DNA of 64,000 nt from the NCBI RefSeq assembly GCF_001942345.1, contig NZ_MKKI01000022.1, positions 186,001 through 250,000 on the forward strand. Direction: 5' to 3'. The position numbers and the translations under genes were made by a program. Positions 15,432-23,721 of this stretch are shown in pieces. Every line of letters starts with the position of its first letter. The first letter of the stretch is position 1. The notes under the pieces are model-generated. The model was not told where the DNA came from and searched no databases. It worked only from the letters and a program-made list of their open reading frames with translations. This DNA comes from Corynebacterium sp. CNJ-954 (GTDB lineage: Bacteria; Actinomycetota; Actinomycetes; Mycobacteriales; Mycobacteriaceae).

Positions 15432-16826
15432 TTACTCGTCGCCATCTGCATTCTGTTCGGCGAGTGCCTCGCCAACCGCGTCGGTGATCGGCAGCAGGGA
15501 GGACACCGGGGTGGAGCCCTTGGCGCCCATGCCCGGGTTCTTCTTCAGGTAGTCGGCCTTGCCTGCGTCGCGCTGTTCGACGGCCTTTGCCCCGTTGCCG
15601 GGGAAGAGGCCCTCGGAGATCGTGGGCCAGGAGTCGAACATGTCGTCCTGCCAATAGCCCCACTGGTGGGTGCCGGTGTTGCGGAAGTTGTACACCAGGT
15701 TGTTGGAGGCCTGGGTGATGCCTTCGGCGTCGGTGGTGGACTTCAGCATGTGGGTGCAGGCGTTGGTCACGGCCTCGATGGCACCACCTTCGACGGCGGG
15801 GGTGATCGAGCCGGGGAGGAAGCCGTTGAGCCGGTCGCCGGACGGAACGTCGTGCTCGCCCATCAGTCCGCTGGAGGAGGAGACGTAGATGTTCTTCTGG
15901 TCCTTGAGATCCGCGGCATTGACCAGCGCGTCGTTCTCCAGCGCGGTCGCGCCGTTGCGGTCACCCCACATCTGCTCGTAGGTTGCGCTACCGCGGTCCA
16001 GGACGATGTCGACGGTGCGTGCCATTTCACCTGAGGTGGCGGCGCATCCTGAGTAGGCGCCGACGGAGTCGTAGAACCCGGGGTACTTCTCGCCGTAGAC
16101 CAGGGTCGTCGAGCCGGTCATGGACATGCCGATGATCGAGCGGTTCGGGTTGGACGTGCCGAGGGCGGACTCCATCGGTCCGGGGAGCTCCTGGACCAGG
16201 AAGGTCTCCCAGGCCTGCTTATTGCCGCCCTTGTCGAGGGTCTGGTTCGGCTGCTGCCAGTCGGTGTAGTAAGAGAACGCGCCTTCCATGGGGATGACCA
16301 CGTTGACGTTGCCGATCTGGTTGCCGTAGAAGTCGACGGCGTTGGTCTGGCGCAGCCAGTTGGCTGCACCCTCGCCGCCGTCGGCACCGTTGAGCAGATA
16401 GATCGTCGGCGCGGTCTCTGGATTGTTCTTGGCACGGATCGTTACGATCGGGATGTCACGGTCCATGGCCTTGGAGTGGACCATGCGCTCCTCCATGCGC
16501 TTGTAGCGGTCGCCGGCCTTCCAGGAGCTGTTCTCTTCCTCGTTGGAGCCGTCTTTCGCCTGGTAGATGTAGTCGCGCCAGGCGGCCTTGGACTCGTCGA
16601 TGTAGTTGGCGCCTTCAGCAGCCGCGCGGGTGGGGAAGGGGTTATTGACCGTCGCCCCATTCCGGAAGTCGGAGTCCGGGCGACCGTCGCCGGTGCTAGT
16701 GGGCGCGGCGGCTGGCTGGGCCTCGCCGGCGAATGCGGCACCGGTGCCGAGCACACTCATGACGGACAGGGGCAGGGCTGTGGCGACGGCGGCAGCCGTG
16801 ACGCGGGCGATGGCGCGCTTGTTCAT
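15432..16826 (-). CDS. Secreted corynomycolyltransferase (antigen 85 family)
   Basis: 464-residue alpha/beta-hydrolase that transfers corynomycolates between trehalose esters and arabinogalactan or proteins in the mycomembrane. It has a Sec signal peptide (MNKRAIARV, core AAAVATALPLSVMSVLG, cleavage after AFA). The nucleophile motif GMSMTG puts the catalytic Ser at about residue 235, and the histidine lies in GTHQWGYWQ near residue 400. The N-terminal extension to residue 100 and the Asp/Glu-rich C-terminus are typical of cmt proteins. GTG is not used; ATG lies at 16824-16826. The adjacent PorH-like ORF and flippase-like gene suit an envelope neighbourhood. Some mycolyltransferases O-acylate small porins. 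Which cmt paralogue it is cannot be stated. Confidence 0.92.
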   Translation of the reverse strand: MNKRAIARVTAAAVATALPLSVMSVLGTGAAFAGEAQPAAAPTSTGDGRPDSDFRNGATVNNPFPTRAAAEGANYIDESKAAWRDYIYQAKDGSNEEENSSWKAGDRYKRMEERMVHSKAMDRDIPIVTIRAKNNPETAPTIYLLNGADGGEGAANWLRQTNAVDFYGNQIGNVNVVIPMEGAFSYYTDWQQPNQTLDKGGNKQAWETFLVQELPGPMESALGTSNPNRSIIGMSMTGSTTLVYGEKYPGFYDSVGAYSGCAATSGEMARTVDIVLDRGSATYEQMWGDRNGATALENDALVNAADLKDQKNIYVSSSSGLMGEHDVPSGDRLNGFLPGSITPAVEGGAIEAVTNACTHMLKSTTDAEGITQASNNLVYNFRNTGTHQWGYWQDDMFDSWPTISEGLFPGNGAKAVEQRDAGKADYLKKNPGMGAKGSTPVSSLLPITDAVGEALAEQNADGDE

Positions 16827-17085
16827 TCGGTCCTCAACAAGAAAAGTCAGTAAAGCGGTGCAAGGCAGACTCCGTCAGCATAGCGGGTGGTCCCGCAGTC
16901 TGTAAGCCCGAACCCTATTTCACGTGAGGAAACGGTCGCACCGTCAACCCCGTTACTCCCCCGGTGTCACCGGAAGGGAGGGGTCGGGACGTGACCGGGA
17001 GGGGCAGCCCGCCGTCCCACCCCTTTTTGCGTCATGAATTATGCCCGGTTGTAGCGACTCCGGTCGCTGGACCGTTTAAGGTGGA

Positions 17086-17104
17086 GCGCGCCACCAAGGC
17101 GCGC
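17086..17104 (+). promoter_or_regulatory. Leader hairpin of PorH-like gene
   Basis: Perfect stem GCGCGCC/GGCGCGC with loop ACCAA, ending 16 bases before the AAGAGG ribosome site. Another inverted repeat, AGCGAC/GTCGCT (17053-17068), lies further upstream. The rest of the 308-bp gap from 16827 shows only an E-box-like TTCACGTGA at about 16920 and nothing coding. Confidence 0.45.
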
Positions 17105-17134
17105 ATCCCCGCACACGTGAAAGAGGAACCAGTA

Positions 17135-17245
17135 GTGAATCTCGCTCCCATCGACCAGTTCATCGTCAGCTCCAACGAGGTGCTCGGCGGAAACATCAAC
17201 AACTTCCTCTCGACGGTCACCGACCTCATCGTGCGTTTCCTGTAG
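17135..17245 (+). CDS. 36-residue porin-like micro-protein, PorH-like candidate
   Basis: GTG start at 17135 with AAGAGG eight bases upstream; TAG ends at 17245. The peptide begins MNLAPIDQFIVSSNEVLGGN and continues as an amphipathic helix ending DLIVRFL. From memory, C. glutamicum PorH also has an acidic N-terminal part with a GGNI motif followed by a helical hydrophobic stretch, and this ORF carries GGNI at the comparable place. It lacks a signal peptide, as PorA and PorH do. Its position between a mycolyltransferase and lpd supports an envelope role. An inverted repeat CGCCGTCC/GGACGGCG (17255-17262, 17292-17299) may end the transcript. Identity is plausible, not proven. Confidence 0.6.
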   Translation: MNLAPIDQFIVSSNEVLGGNINNFLSTVTDLIVRFL

Positions 17246-17331
17246 TACCCCGGTCGCCGTCCTGACCTCTACTTTCGTCGGGGAACACTGTGGACGGCGC
17301 CCCGGCTCTGCACGTCCCGGACGAAAAGTCG

Positions 17332-17337
17332 TATCCT
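17332..17337 (+). promoter_or_regulatory. -10 hexamer of leaderless lpd transcript
   Basis: TATCCT ends seven bases before the GTG start of lpd at 17345, and there is no ribosome site. Transcription starting six to seven bases after the hexamer would begin at the start codon itself. Confidence 0.5.
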
Positions 17338-17344
17338 TGACCAC

Positions 17345-18769
17345 GTGGCTGAACATTATGACGTAGTAGTAATCGGTGCGGGCCCCGGCGGATATGTCTC
17401 CGCCATCCGTGCGGCACAGCTGGGCCTGAAGACCGCAGTGATCGAGAAGCAGTACTGGGGCGGCGTCTGTCTGAACGTCGGCTGCATCCCCTCCAAGGCG
17501 CTGATCCGTAACGCGGACATCTCGCACATCCTCACTCACGACGCCAAGACCTTCGGCATCTCGGGTGACAACATCAGCATGGACTACAGCGTGGCCCACA
17601 AGCGCTCACGCAAGGTGTCCGCGGGCATCGTCAAGGGTGTCCACTTCCTGATGAAGAAGAACAAGATCACCGAGATCAACGGCCTCGGTTCCTTCACCGA
17701 CGATCACACCGTCGAGATCACCGAGGGTGACGACGCCGGCAAGACCATCACCTTCGACAACGCCATCATCGCCTCCGGCTCCGTGGTGAAGTCCCTGCCG
17801 GGTGTCGAGATCGGCGGCAACATCGTCTCCTACGAGGAGCAGATCCTCGACGAGAATGCCCCGAAGTCCATGGTGGTCATCGGTGCCGGTGCCATCGGCA
17901 TGGAGTTCGCCTATGTGCTGGCCAACTTCGGCGTCGACATCACCGTCGTCGAGTTCATGGACCGTGTCCTTCCGAACGAGGACAAGGACGTCTCCAAGGA
18001 AATCGCCAAGCAGTACAAGAAGCTCGGCGTGAACCTCAAGACCGGTCACAAGACCACCGCCGTGCGTGATCTGGGTGGCGACGCCGGTGTCGAGGTCGAC
18101 ATCGAGGCCGCCGACGGCTCCAAGTCAGAGACCATCAAGGCGGACCGCGTCATGGTCTCCATCGGTTTCGCTCCCCGTGTCGAAGGCTTCGGGCTGGAGA
18201 ACACCGGTGTGAAGCTCACCGAGCGTGGCGCCATCGACATCGACGAGCGTATGCGCACCAACGTCAAGGGCATCTACGCCATCGGTGACGTCACCGCCAA
18301 GCTGCAGCTCGCCCACGTGGCAGAGGCGCAGGGTGTCGTCGCTGCCGAGACGATCGCCGGTGCGGAGACCCAGGAACTGGGTGACTACCAGAACATGCCG
18401 CGGGCCACCTTCTGCAGCCCGCAGGTCGCCTCCTTCGGCTACACCGAGGAAGCCGCCCGGAAGATGGCGGAGGAGAACGGCCGCGAGATCAAGGTCGCGT
18501 CCTTCCCCTACAGTGCCAACGGCAAGGCGATGGGCCTCAACGAGGGCGTCGGCTTCGTGAAGATCGTCGTCGACGCCGAGTACGGCGAGCTCATCGGCGG
18601 CCACATGGTCGGCCCGGACGTCTCCGAGCTGCTGCCCGAGCTCACCCTGGCGCAGCGCTTCGACCTCACCGCCGAGGAGATCGGGCGCAACGTCCACACC
18701 CACCCGACGCTGTCGGAGGCCATCAAGGAGGCCGCCGAGGGCACCATGGGACACATGATCAACCTGTAG
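17345..18769 (+). CDS. lpd: Dihydrolipoyl dehydrogenase (E3)
   Basis: 474-residue FAD disulfide oxidoreductase that reoxidises lipoamide in pyruvate and 2-oxoglutarate dehydrogenase complexes, passing electrons to NAD. The N-terminal FAD motif [20 protein letters not shown], the redox-active pair in [15 protein letters not shown] (about residues 37-51), the NAD-binding [17 protein letters not shown] (about 178-194) and the C-terminal catalytic His in [13 protein letters not shown] are all intact. The start GTG at 17345 fits a leaderless promoter. In C. glutamicum, lpd likewise lies near the sdh region as a single gene. A GC hairpin follows at 18794-18831. Confidence 0.96.
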   Translation: MAEHYDVVVIGAGPGGYVSAIRAAQLGLKTAVIEKQYWGGVCLNVGCIPSKALIRNADISHILTHDAKTFGISGDNISMDYSVAHKRSRKVSAGIVKGVHFLMKKNKITEINGLGSFTDDHTVEITEGDDAGKTITFDNAIIASGSVVKSLPGVEIGGNIVSYEEQILDENAPKSMVVIGAGAIGMEFAYVLANFGVDITVVEFMDRVLPNEDKDVSKEIAKQYKKLGVNLKTGHKTTAVRDLGGDAGVEVDIEAADGSKSETIKADRVMVSIGFAPRVEGFGLENTGVKLTERGAIDIDERMRTNVKGIYAIGDVTAKLQLAHVAEAQGVVAAETIAGAETQELGDYQNMPRATFCSPQVASFGYTEEAARKMAEENGREIKVASFPYSANGKAMGLNEGVGFVKIVVDAEYGELIGGHMVGPDVSELLPELTLAQRFDLTAEEIGRNVHTHPTLSEAIKEAAEGTMGHMINL

Positions 18770-18793
18770 ATCATCCCGGGTTCGGCCTGCTCT

Positions 18794-18831
18794 GCCCGCG
18801 CACATTGTCACTTCCTGACGTGTGCGCGGGC
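18794..18831 (+). terminator. Terminator after lpd
   Basis: Perfect 11-bp stem GCCCGCGCACA/TGTGCGCGGGC with a 16-base loop, 24 bases past the lpd stop. No clear T-run follows. Confidence 0.6.
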
Positions 18832-18891
18832 GCAGGTGTTTCCGGGCTCGTCAGAACGCTCATGTAGTGCGCAGGCCGATAGACTGACGTC

Positions 18892-19299
18892 ATGAGCCGG
18901 ATCGTTCCTTTCATCACATTCCAACCCGGGCGTGGTCAGCGTGCCTCAGAGGCAATGGCCATGTACCTCGAGATCTTCCGAGACGGTCGGGTCATCTCTG
19001 ACAACCGGCATGGACCGGACGGTCCGGGTGAAGAGGGCACGGTCATCATGGCCGAATTCGAGATCGCCGGGCAGCGGCTGCGGTGCAGCGACAGTTTCGT
19101 CCGGCATGAATGGGACATCACCCCGGCCGTCTCACTCACGGTGGAATGTGAGTCGACCGACGAGCTGCAGCGGTTGTTCACGGAACTCAGTGCGGACGGT
19201 GACGTGTACATGCCACTCGACGACTACGGTTTCGGACAGTTCGGGTGGGTCGGGGACCGGTTCGGGGTCACGTGGCAGTTGAGTGTCGCTGACGCCTAG
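18892..19299 (+). CDS. VOC/PhnB-like protein
   Basis: 135-residue member of the PhnB-like branch of the glyoxalase superfamily (once labelled 3-demethylubiquinone methyltransferase-like). Family features are the opening RIVPFITFQPGRGQRASEAM, the acidic-aromatic middle EFEIAGQRLRCSDSF and the C-terminal FGQFGWVGDRFGVTWQL. TAGACT at 18880-18885 lies six bases before the ATG, suggesting a leaderless mRNA. Metal-ligand residues cannot be assigned with confidence and the substrate is unknown. It stands convergent to the acetyltransferase at 19353. Confidence 0.8.
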   Translation: MSRIVPFITFQPGRGQRASEAMAMYLEIFRDGRVISDNRHGPDGPGEEGTVIMAEFEIAGQRLRCSDSFVRHEWDITPAVSLTVECESTDELQRLFTELSADGDVYMPLDDYGFGQFGWVGDRFGVTWQLSVADA

Positions 19300-19352
19300 A
19301 GCCTTTGCCGCTGAGGGTGCCCTGCGCGCGAGACGAATGCGCGGGGTTGTGC

Positions 19353-20594
19353 TCAGAAGCCCCAGGTTGTCCCCGGCGATTCAGGCCATGACAGGGCGGT
19401 GTGGAGGCGGTCGACCGATCCTGGAGTGTGTTCCACCAGGTCCTCGGACGGACCGAGTCGTCCGGTCGGAGCGAGTACCGGGCGTCCGAGATACGCGGCG
19501 GACAATTTCGCGATCGACAGTGACACGTCCGGCGTGATTCCAGCATCTGTGGGGGAGACCTCGCCCTTCCCATCGACGACGCGCAGGGTCCAGACACCGT
19601 CATTTGCCTCGATCAAGGGATCCTTGATTTTCAGGACGACGTCGACGTCGGCACTGTAGCGTCGTGCCGTCAGGCAGGTGGGGAGGTCGAGAATGCGGGC
19701 CCAGAGATCGTCGTGCAACGAGGGGGAGGTGGCGCGGGGGTCGGGGAGGAGGGACGTCAGGGCAGTGTCCACCGGGACACGGCGGGCTTCCACAATGTCG
19801 ATGAGGTCCTGGTTGAGTAACACCTGCCACAGCGTGTACTCCGCCGCAGCGCCCAGGGCGTTCCAGTCCGTCACCGGCGCGACGGACGGCCCCTCGTCCT
19901 GAGGTCGACTGAACAGTGCATACGCCACCGGCTCGTCACCGCGCGTCACCCGAACGATGCGCAGTGGTTGTGCCGGGGCGGGCGGCGAGGTCAGCGCCCG
20001 GTGCTGGAAGCCAGCTAGTTCACGGACCGGGGTGCCCGGACGGGCCTGGGCCCGCTGCACCCGGTGGATGAACGGGGCATCCCGGTCGGCCGAAACATAG
20101 TCCACGTCGACGCTGAAATCGGCGCTGTCCGTGACTCCCTGCGGCGCGGACAGTTGCGTACCGCGGGGGATGCGCAGCGTGACGACGTCACTGGCATGGC
20201 CGTAGCCGAAGCGTCCGTAGATCCCGTACTCCTGGGCCAGCAGGAGGCTGAGGGCGTCGCCACGGGTGGCACTCATGTCGAGGTAACGGCCGATCATGCG
20301 TCGCAACAGTCCCTGACGACGGTACGTCGGCTGTACCGCCACCGAAGTCAGACCGTTGGCAGCGAGGCGCCCGCCGGGGACGGCGAGCTCCGGGAACGGG
20401 TAGAACGCAGCTTCTGCGGCGAGGCGGTCACCGTCCTGCTTGTCGGCCAGTGCCACACTGTGCCCCCATTCGAACGGCAGAGGCAACCCGGTGAGCTCCT
20501 CCGCGGCATAGGACGACGGCCACGTCCAGGCGTTGAGCGCCTCGTAGCGGTGGCGCCATGTGTGGTCCATCTGCACGAATTCAACCTGAGACAT
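19353..20594 (-). CDS. Eis-type GNAT N-acetyltransferase
   Basis: 413 residues with the three-part Eis architecture: two GNAT domains followed by a sterol-carrier-like C-terminal domain. The acetyl-CoA-binding loop SVAVQPTYRRQGLLRRMIGR (about residues 85-105) is diagnostic. The C-terminal part has the DVVLKIKDPLIEANDGVWTL strand pair common in SCP2-like domains, and the chain ends in an aromatic residue (WGF), whose carboxylate acts as catalytic base in Eis. Eis proteins acetylate aminoglycosides or peptide lysines; the substrate here is unknown. ATG at 20592-20594 follows TATCGT by six bases (leaderless). A longer frame to 20909 is rejected because it would cross the divergent gene. Confidence 0.85.
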   Translation of the reverse strand: MSQVEFVQMDHTWRHRYEALNAWTWPSSYAAEELTGLPLPFEWGHSVALADKQDGDRLAAEAAFYPFPELAVPGGRLAANGLTSVAVQPTYRRQGLLRRMIGRYLDMSATRGDALSLLLAQEYGIYGRFGYGHASDVVTLRIPRGTQLSAPQGVTDSADFSVDVDYVSADRDAPFIHRVQRAQARPGTPVRELAGFQHRALTSPPAPAQPLRIVRVTRGDEPVAYALFSRPQDEGPSVAPVTDWNALGAAAEYTLWQVLLNQDLIDIVEARRVPVDTALTSLLPDPRATSPSLHDDLWARILDLPTCLTARRYSADVDVVLKIKDPLIEANDGVWTLRVVDGKGEVSPTDAGITPDVSLSIAKLSAAYLGRPVLAPTGRLGPSEDLVEHTPGSVDRLHTALSWPESPGTTWGF

Positions 20595-20645
20595 GTCCCC
20601 ACGATACGTGTCTCGCATCACTTTCCCCGTGAGTCTGTGTCCAGG

Positions 20646-20651
20646 TACGAT
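20646..20651 (+). promoter_or_regulatory. -10 hexamer of leaderless transcript
   Basis: TACGAT ends seven bases before the GTG at 20659, with no ribosome site. It lies 40 bases from the oppositely oriented TATCGT (20601-20606) of the Eis-type gene, so the two promoters form a compact divergent pair. Confidence 0.5.
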
Positions 20652-20658
20652 TCTCGCC

Positions 20659-21780
20659 GTGGACAAGGAACCTATTTTCACCGTCGGCGTCATGGTCGAC
20701 CGGGGGCTTCCGGAGAAGCGAGTACGCAAGGTTCTCGAGAAGCTCGGCGTGCATCGGGACGAGACGAACCTCAGCGACGATGACCTGAATGCTCTCGGGT
20801 TGCCGCGAGTAGAGGTCCGCACCAGCACCCTTCCGATGAGTCTTGACGGGAGTGTGCGACTGTCCGACAGCGCGGTCGGCATCATGGAGAGCCACGGTTG
20901 GGACCGCATGATCTACGTGACCGACCTGCCGCTGACCACCCGACGCCCCGTCATCAGCCAGACGGTGAACCGGGGACGCGTCACTATGCTCTGTCTGCCC
21001 GCATTCGGCTTCCTCCGTGCACAGGAAGGTCTGCGTCAGGAGCTCAGCCGCCTGTTGCGCAAGAAACCGGCGGGTGCCGGCGTCCTGGAGGACGTGTCGG
21101 ACTCGAGCGACATTGAGGGCGGCGATTCGGAGGCGGACACCACCCGCGTCATCGACGGGTGGGGGCGGTCGTTCCGGCTGCTGCTCGGCATGGTGGCGGG
21201 GAACCGCCCGACCGAGCTTTACCGGGTGCTCACCGGCTGTCTGGCGATCGGGATCGCGACCGGTGCCTACGGCATCTTCTACGGCTCGATGTGGCAGATG
21301 TCGCACACGATCTCCTTCTTACGGATGTTCGTGATCAGTCTTGTGGCGGTCGGGGCGTTGACGTTCTGGTTGATCTACCACAACGGCCTCTGGAACCGCT
21401 GGCCGAACCGCGAGTCCGACAGCGTGGCGAAGTGGCGTGCCCGGATGGACAACCGCGCGACGCTGGCGACGGTGCTGATAGCCGCCGCGATGATCTACAC
21501 GACCGTCTTCGCTGTGCTACTGGCATTGTCCATCGTCATCGTCGACACGAACTACTTCCGCGCCCAGGTCAATGACGAGCCCTTCCCCTGGGGATATGCG
21601 AAGCTGGCCTGGCTGACGGCGTCGCTGGGGACGATGGCCGGCGCGATCGGCTCGAGTTTCGACAATGACGAGGCGATCCGCGAGGCGACGTACAACCGAC
21701 GCGAACATATTCGCCGCCAGATCACCGGCCTGTACGAGGACAAGCCCCCGACCCGTTTCCGTGACCGCAAGCGGCGGTAG
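20659..21780 (+). CDS. Conserved-looking membrane protein of unknown function
   Basis: 373 residues. The first 165 are soluble (VDKEPIFTVGVMVDRGLPEK, then a segment with GWDRMIYVTDLPLTTRRPV), followed by an acidic linker (DVSDSSDIEGGDSEADTT). After that come five to six membrane helices such as LTGCLAIGIATGAYGIFYG, and a basic C-terminus (RFRDRKRR). The N-terminal region looks like an alpha/beta domain but shows no known catalytic motif. I do not recognise the family. GTG at 20659 is chosen because it follows a -10 hexamer by seven bases; no better start exists. It is divergent from the Eis-type gene. Confidence 0.72.
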   Translation: MDKEPIFTVGVMVDRGLPEKRVRKVLEKLGVHRDETNLSDDDLNALGLPRVEVRTSTLPMSLDGSVRLSDSAVGIMESHGWDRMIYVTDLPLTTRRPVISQTVNRGRVTMLCLPAFGFLRAQEGLRQELSRLLRKKPAGAGVLEDVSDSSDIEGGDSEADTTRVIDGWGRSFRLLLGMVAGNRPTELYRVLTGCLAIGIATGAYGIFYGSMWQMSHTISFLRMFVISLVAVGALTFWLIYHNGLWNRWPNRESDSVAKWRARMDNRATLATVLIAAAMIYTTVFAVLLALSIVIVDTNYFRAQVNDEPFPWGYAKLAWLTASLGTMAGAIGSSFDNDEAIREATYNRREHIRRQITGLYEDKPPTRFRDRKRR

Positions 21781-21822
21781 GGGTCGGAACTGTGCATGGG
21801 GGATATTCTGCTCTGTCAGTCA

Positions 21823-21893
21823 TCGCACCCCATAAGGGGCTTCATTTTAGGTGACCTGGCGGTTTGCGAACATAGGTCGCTTATAGGGTGCGA
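21823..21893. repeat. Long-arm inverted repeat in intergenic DNA
   Basis: Arms TCGCACCCCATAAG (21823-21836) and CTTATAGGGTGCGA (21880-21893) match at 13 of 14 positions around a 43-base spacer. The spacer contains the short palindrome AGGTGACCT. The arms do not form part of either neighbouring gene nor of the aceA terminator that follows. It may be a structured RNA, a protein-binding site or a remnant of a small element. Confidence 0.5.
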
Positions 21894-21911
21894 CATGCCG
21901 CCTCGAGCACA

Positions 21912-21950
21912 CAAAAACCGGCCGGTCAGCATCTCTGCTGACCGGCCGGT
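21912..21950 (-). terminator. Terminator of aceA
   Basis: Perfect 15-bp stem ACCGGCCGGTCAGCA / TGCTGACCGGCCGGT with a four-base loop. On the minus strand it is followed by TTTTTGTG, 44 bases after the aceA stop. Confidence 0.9.
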
Positions 21951-21993
21951 CTGATCCTCAGTCAGGAACCGACGGGGAGAACCCCGGGCCGTC

Positions 21994-23286
21994 CTAGAAC
22001 TGGGTCTCCTCGGTGGAGCCCTTCAGGGCGGTGGTGGAGGAGTTGGGGTCCACGGTGGTGGCGACGCGGTCGAAGTAACCGGCGCCGACCTCGCGCTGGT
22101 GCTTGACGGCGGTGAAGCCACGCTCCTCGGCGGCCTTGAACTCGCGGTTCTGAAGGTCGACGAAGGCGCTCATCTGGTTGCGGGCGTAGCCGTGGGCCAG
22201 ATCGAACATGGAGTAGTTCAGGGCGTGGAAGCCAGCCAGGGTGATGAACTGGAACTTGAAGCCCATGGCGCCCAGCTCGTTCTGGAACTTGGCGATCTCG
22301 TCGTCATCCAGGTGGGCGGACCACTTGAAGGACGGGGAGCAGTTGTAGGACAGCAGCTGGTCCGGGAACTCGGAGCGGACGCCCTCAGCGAACTTCTTGG
22401 CGAGCTCGAGGTCCGGGGTGCCGGTCTCCATCCAGATCATGTCGGCGTACGGAGCGTAGGACTTCGCACGGGCGATGCAGGGCTCGAGGCCGTTCTGGAC
22501 GTAGTAGTAACCCTCGGCGGAACGCTCACCGGTGAGGAACTGGCTGTCGCGCTCGTCGACGTCCGAGGTCATCAGGGTGGCGGCCTCGGCATCGGTACGG
22601 GCGATGACCACGGTCGGGGTGTTCGCGACGTCCGCAGCCAGGCGCGCGGAGTTCAGGGTGCGGATGTGCTGCTGGGTGGGGATCAGCACCTTGCCACCGA
22701 GGTGGCCGCACTTCTTCTCGGAGGCCAGCTGGTCCTCCCAGTGGGTACCGGCGGCGCCGGCCTTGATCATGGCCTTCTGCAGTTCGTAGACGTTCAGGGC
22801 GCCACCGAAGCCGGCCTCACCGTCGGCGACGATCGGGACGAGCCAGTTGTCGATGGAGTCATCGCCCTCGACGCGGGAGATCTCGTCGGCACGCAGCAGG
22901 GCGTTGTTGATGCGCGAGACGACGGCCGGCACGGAGTTGGCCGGGTACAGCGACTGGTCGGGGTAGGTGTGACCGGAGAGGTTCGCGTCACCGGCGACCT
23001 GCCAGCCGGAGAGGTAGACGGCCTTGAGGCCGGCGCGGACCTGCTGGACGGCCTGGTTACCGGTAAGGGCACCGAGGGCGTTGATGTAGCCGTCGCCCTC
23101 CTGGGTCACGGCGTCCCAGAGGATCTCAGAACCGCGACGTGCGAGGGTGTGCTCCTCGACGACGGTGCCCTGGAGCTCAGCGACCTGCTCGGCGGTGTAA
23201 TCGCGGGTGATCCCCTTCCAGCGGGGGTTCTCGTCCCAGTCCTTCTGGATTTCGGCGGCGGTACGGGCCTGTCCGACGTTCGACAT
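21994..23286 (-). CDS. aceA: Isocitrate lyase
   Basis: 430-residue enzyme of the glyoxylate shunt, cleaving isocitrate to glyoxylate and succinate; needed for growth on acetate and fatty acids. The active-site signature [12 protein letters not shown] (catalytic Cys) is at about residues 190-200, and the Mg-binding DGEAGFGG and the lid region [18 protein letters not shown] are intact. ATG at 23284-23286 is preceded by GGGAGTGAG. It is divergent from aceB over a 435-bp control region, as in C. glutamicum. Products and substrates tie it to sdhCAB and lpd elsewhere in the window. Confidence 0.97.
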   Translation of the reverse strand: MSNVGQARTAAEIQKDWDENPRWKGITRDYTAEQVAELQGTVVEEHTLARRGSEILWDAVTQEGDGYINALGALTGNQAVQQVRAGLKAVYLSGWQVAGDANLSGHTYPDQSLYPANSVPAVVSRINNALLRADEISRVEGDDSIDNWLVPIVADGEAGFGGALNVYELQKAMIKAGAAGTHWEDQLASEKKCGHLGGKVLIPTQQHIRTLNSARLAADVANTPTVVIARTDAEAATLMTSDVDERDSQFLTGERSAEGYYYVQNGLEPCIARAKSYAPYADMIWMETGTPDLELAKKFAEGVRSEFPDQLLSYNCSPSFKWSAHLDDDEIAKFQNELGAMGFKFQFITLAGFHALNYSMFDLAHGYARNQMSAFVDLQNREFKAAEERGFTAVKHQREVGAGYFDRVATTVDPNSSTTALKGSTEETQF

Positions 23287-23721
23287 GTTAAGTACTCACT
23301 CCCTTTAAGTGGTGAGAGATTGGCGGTAACGGCGCTCTACCCGGAGCTCCGGGTCGGCTGTCCTTGAGGATACCGATGGAAAAGGGCACGTCAAAGGCTT
23401 TGGGTGTTCCAGGTAACACCGGGGGTAGCGCCGAAAACGCTTCACCCCTGTTCTCTATATGCGGGACAAAACTTCTCACGATGTGGGCAAAATGGTCCAC
23501 TTGCAGGGGTTACGTGCGATCCTCGTCACGTAAGGTATACCTTCATAGCGATCACCGGGCCGTCGGGTGGTCTCCGAAACTTCCCACCGGTGGGGGTGAC
23601 GGCACTCTCGGTACCCTCGGTTGCTCGCCGCCGGTGACGTGGCTCACCTAGTCTGGTCACTACAGCGACGGTCGTCCCACCGGCGTCCGTCATGCGAGTC
23701 CCATTTACGAAGGAGCAGTCA
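23287..23721. promoter_or_regulatory. aceA-aceB divergent control region
   Basis: No gene here. Visible elements: palindrome AAGGTATACCTT (23532-23543) overlapping a wider inverted repeat TTACGTG/CACGTAA (23510-23516, 23527-23533). Several G- or C-runs (CACCGGGGGTAG about 23418, TCACCCCTG about 23444, CAGGGGTTA about 23504) resemble RamA-type boxes known at C. glutamicum aceA/aceB. RamA, RamB and GlxR control these genes in that species; which apply here is inferred. AAGGAG before aceB lies near 23710. Confidence 0.6.

Noticed and set aside
20595..20909. N-terminal extension of the Eis-type protein to 20909
   Set aside because: Would run through the divergent gene's promoter and start; the family N-terminus begins at the ATG at 20594.
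22099..23367. 422-codon ORF antisense to aceA
   Set aside because: Gly/Val/Leu-rich shadow of the isocitrate lyase codons.
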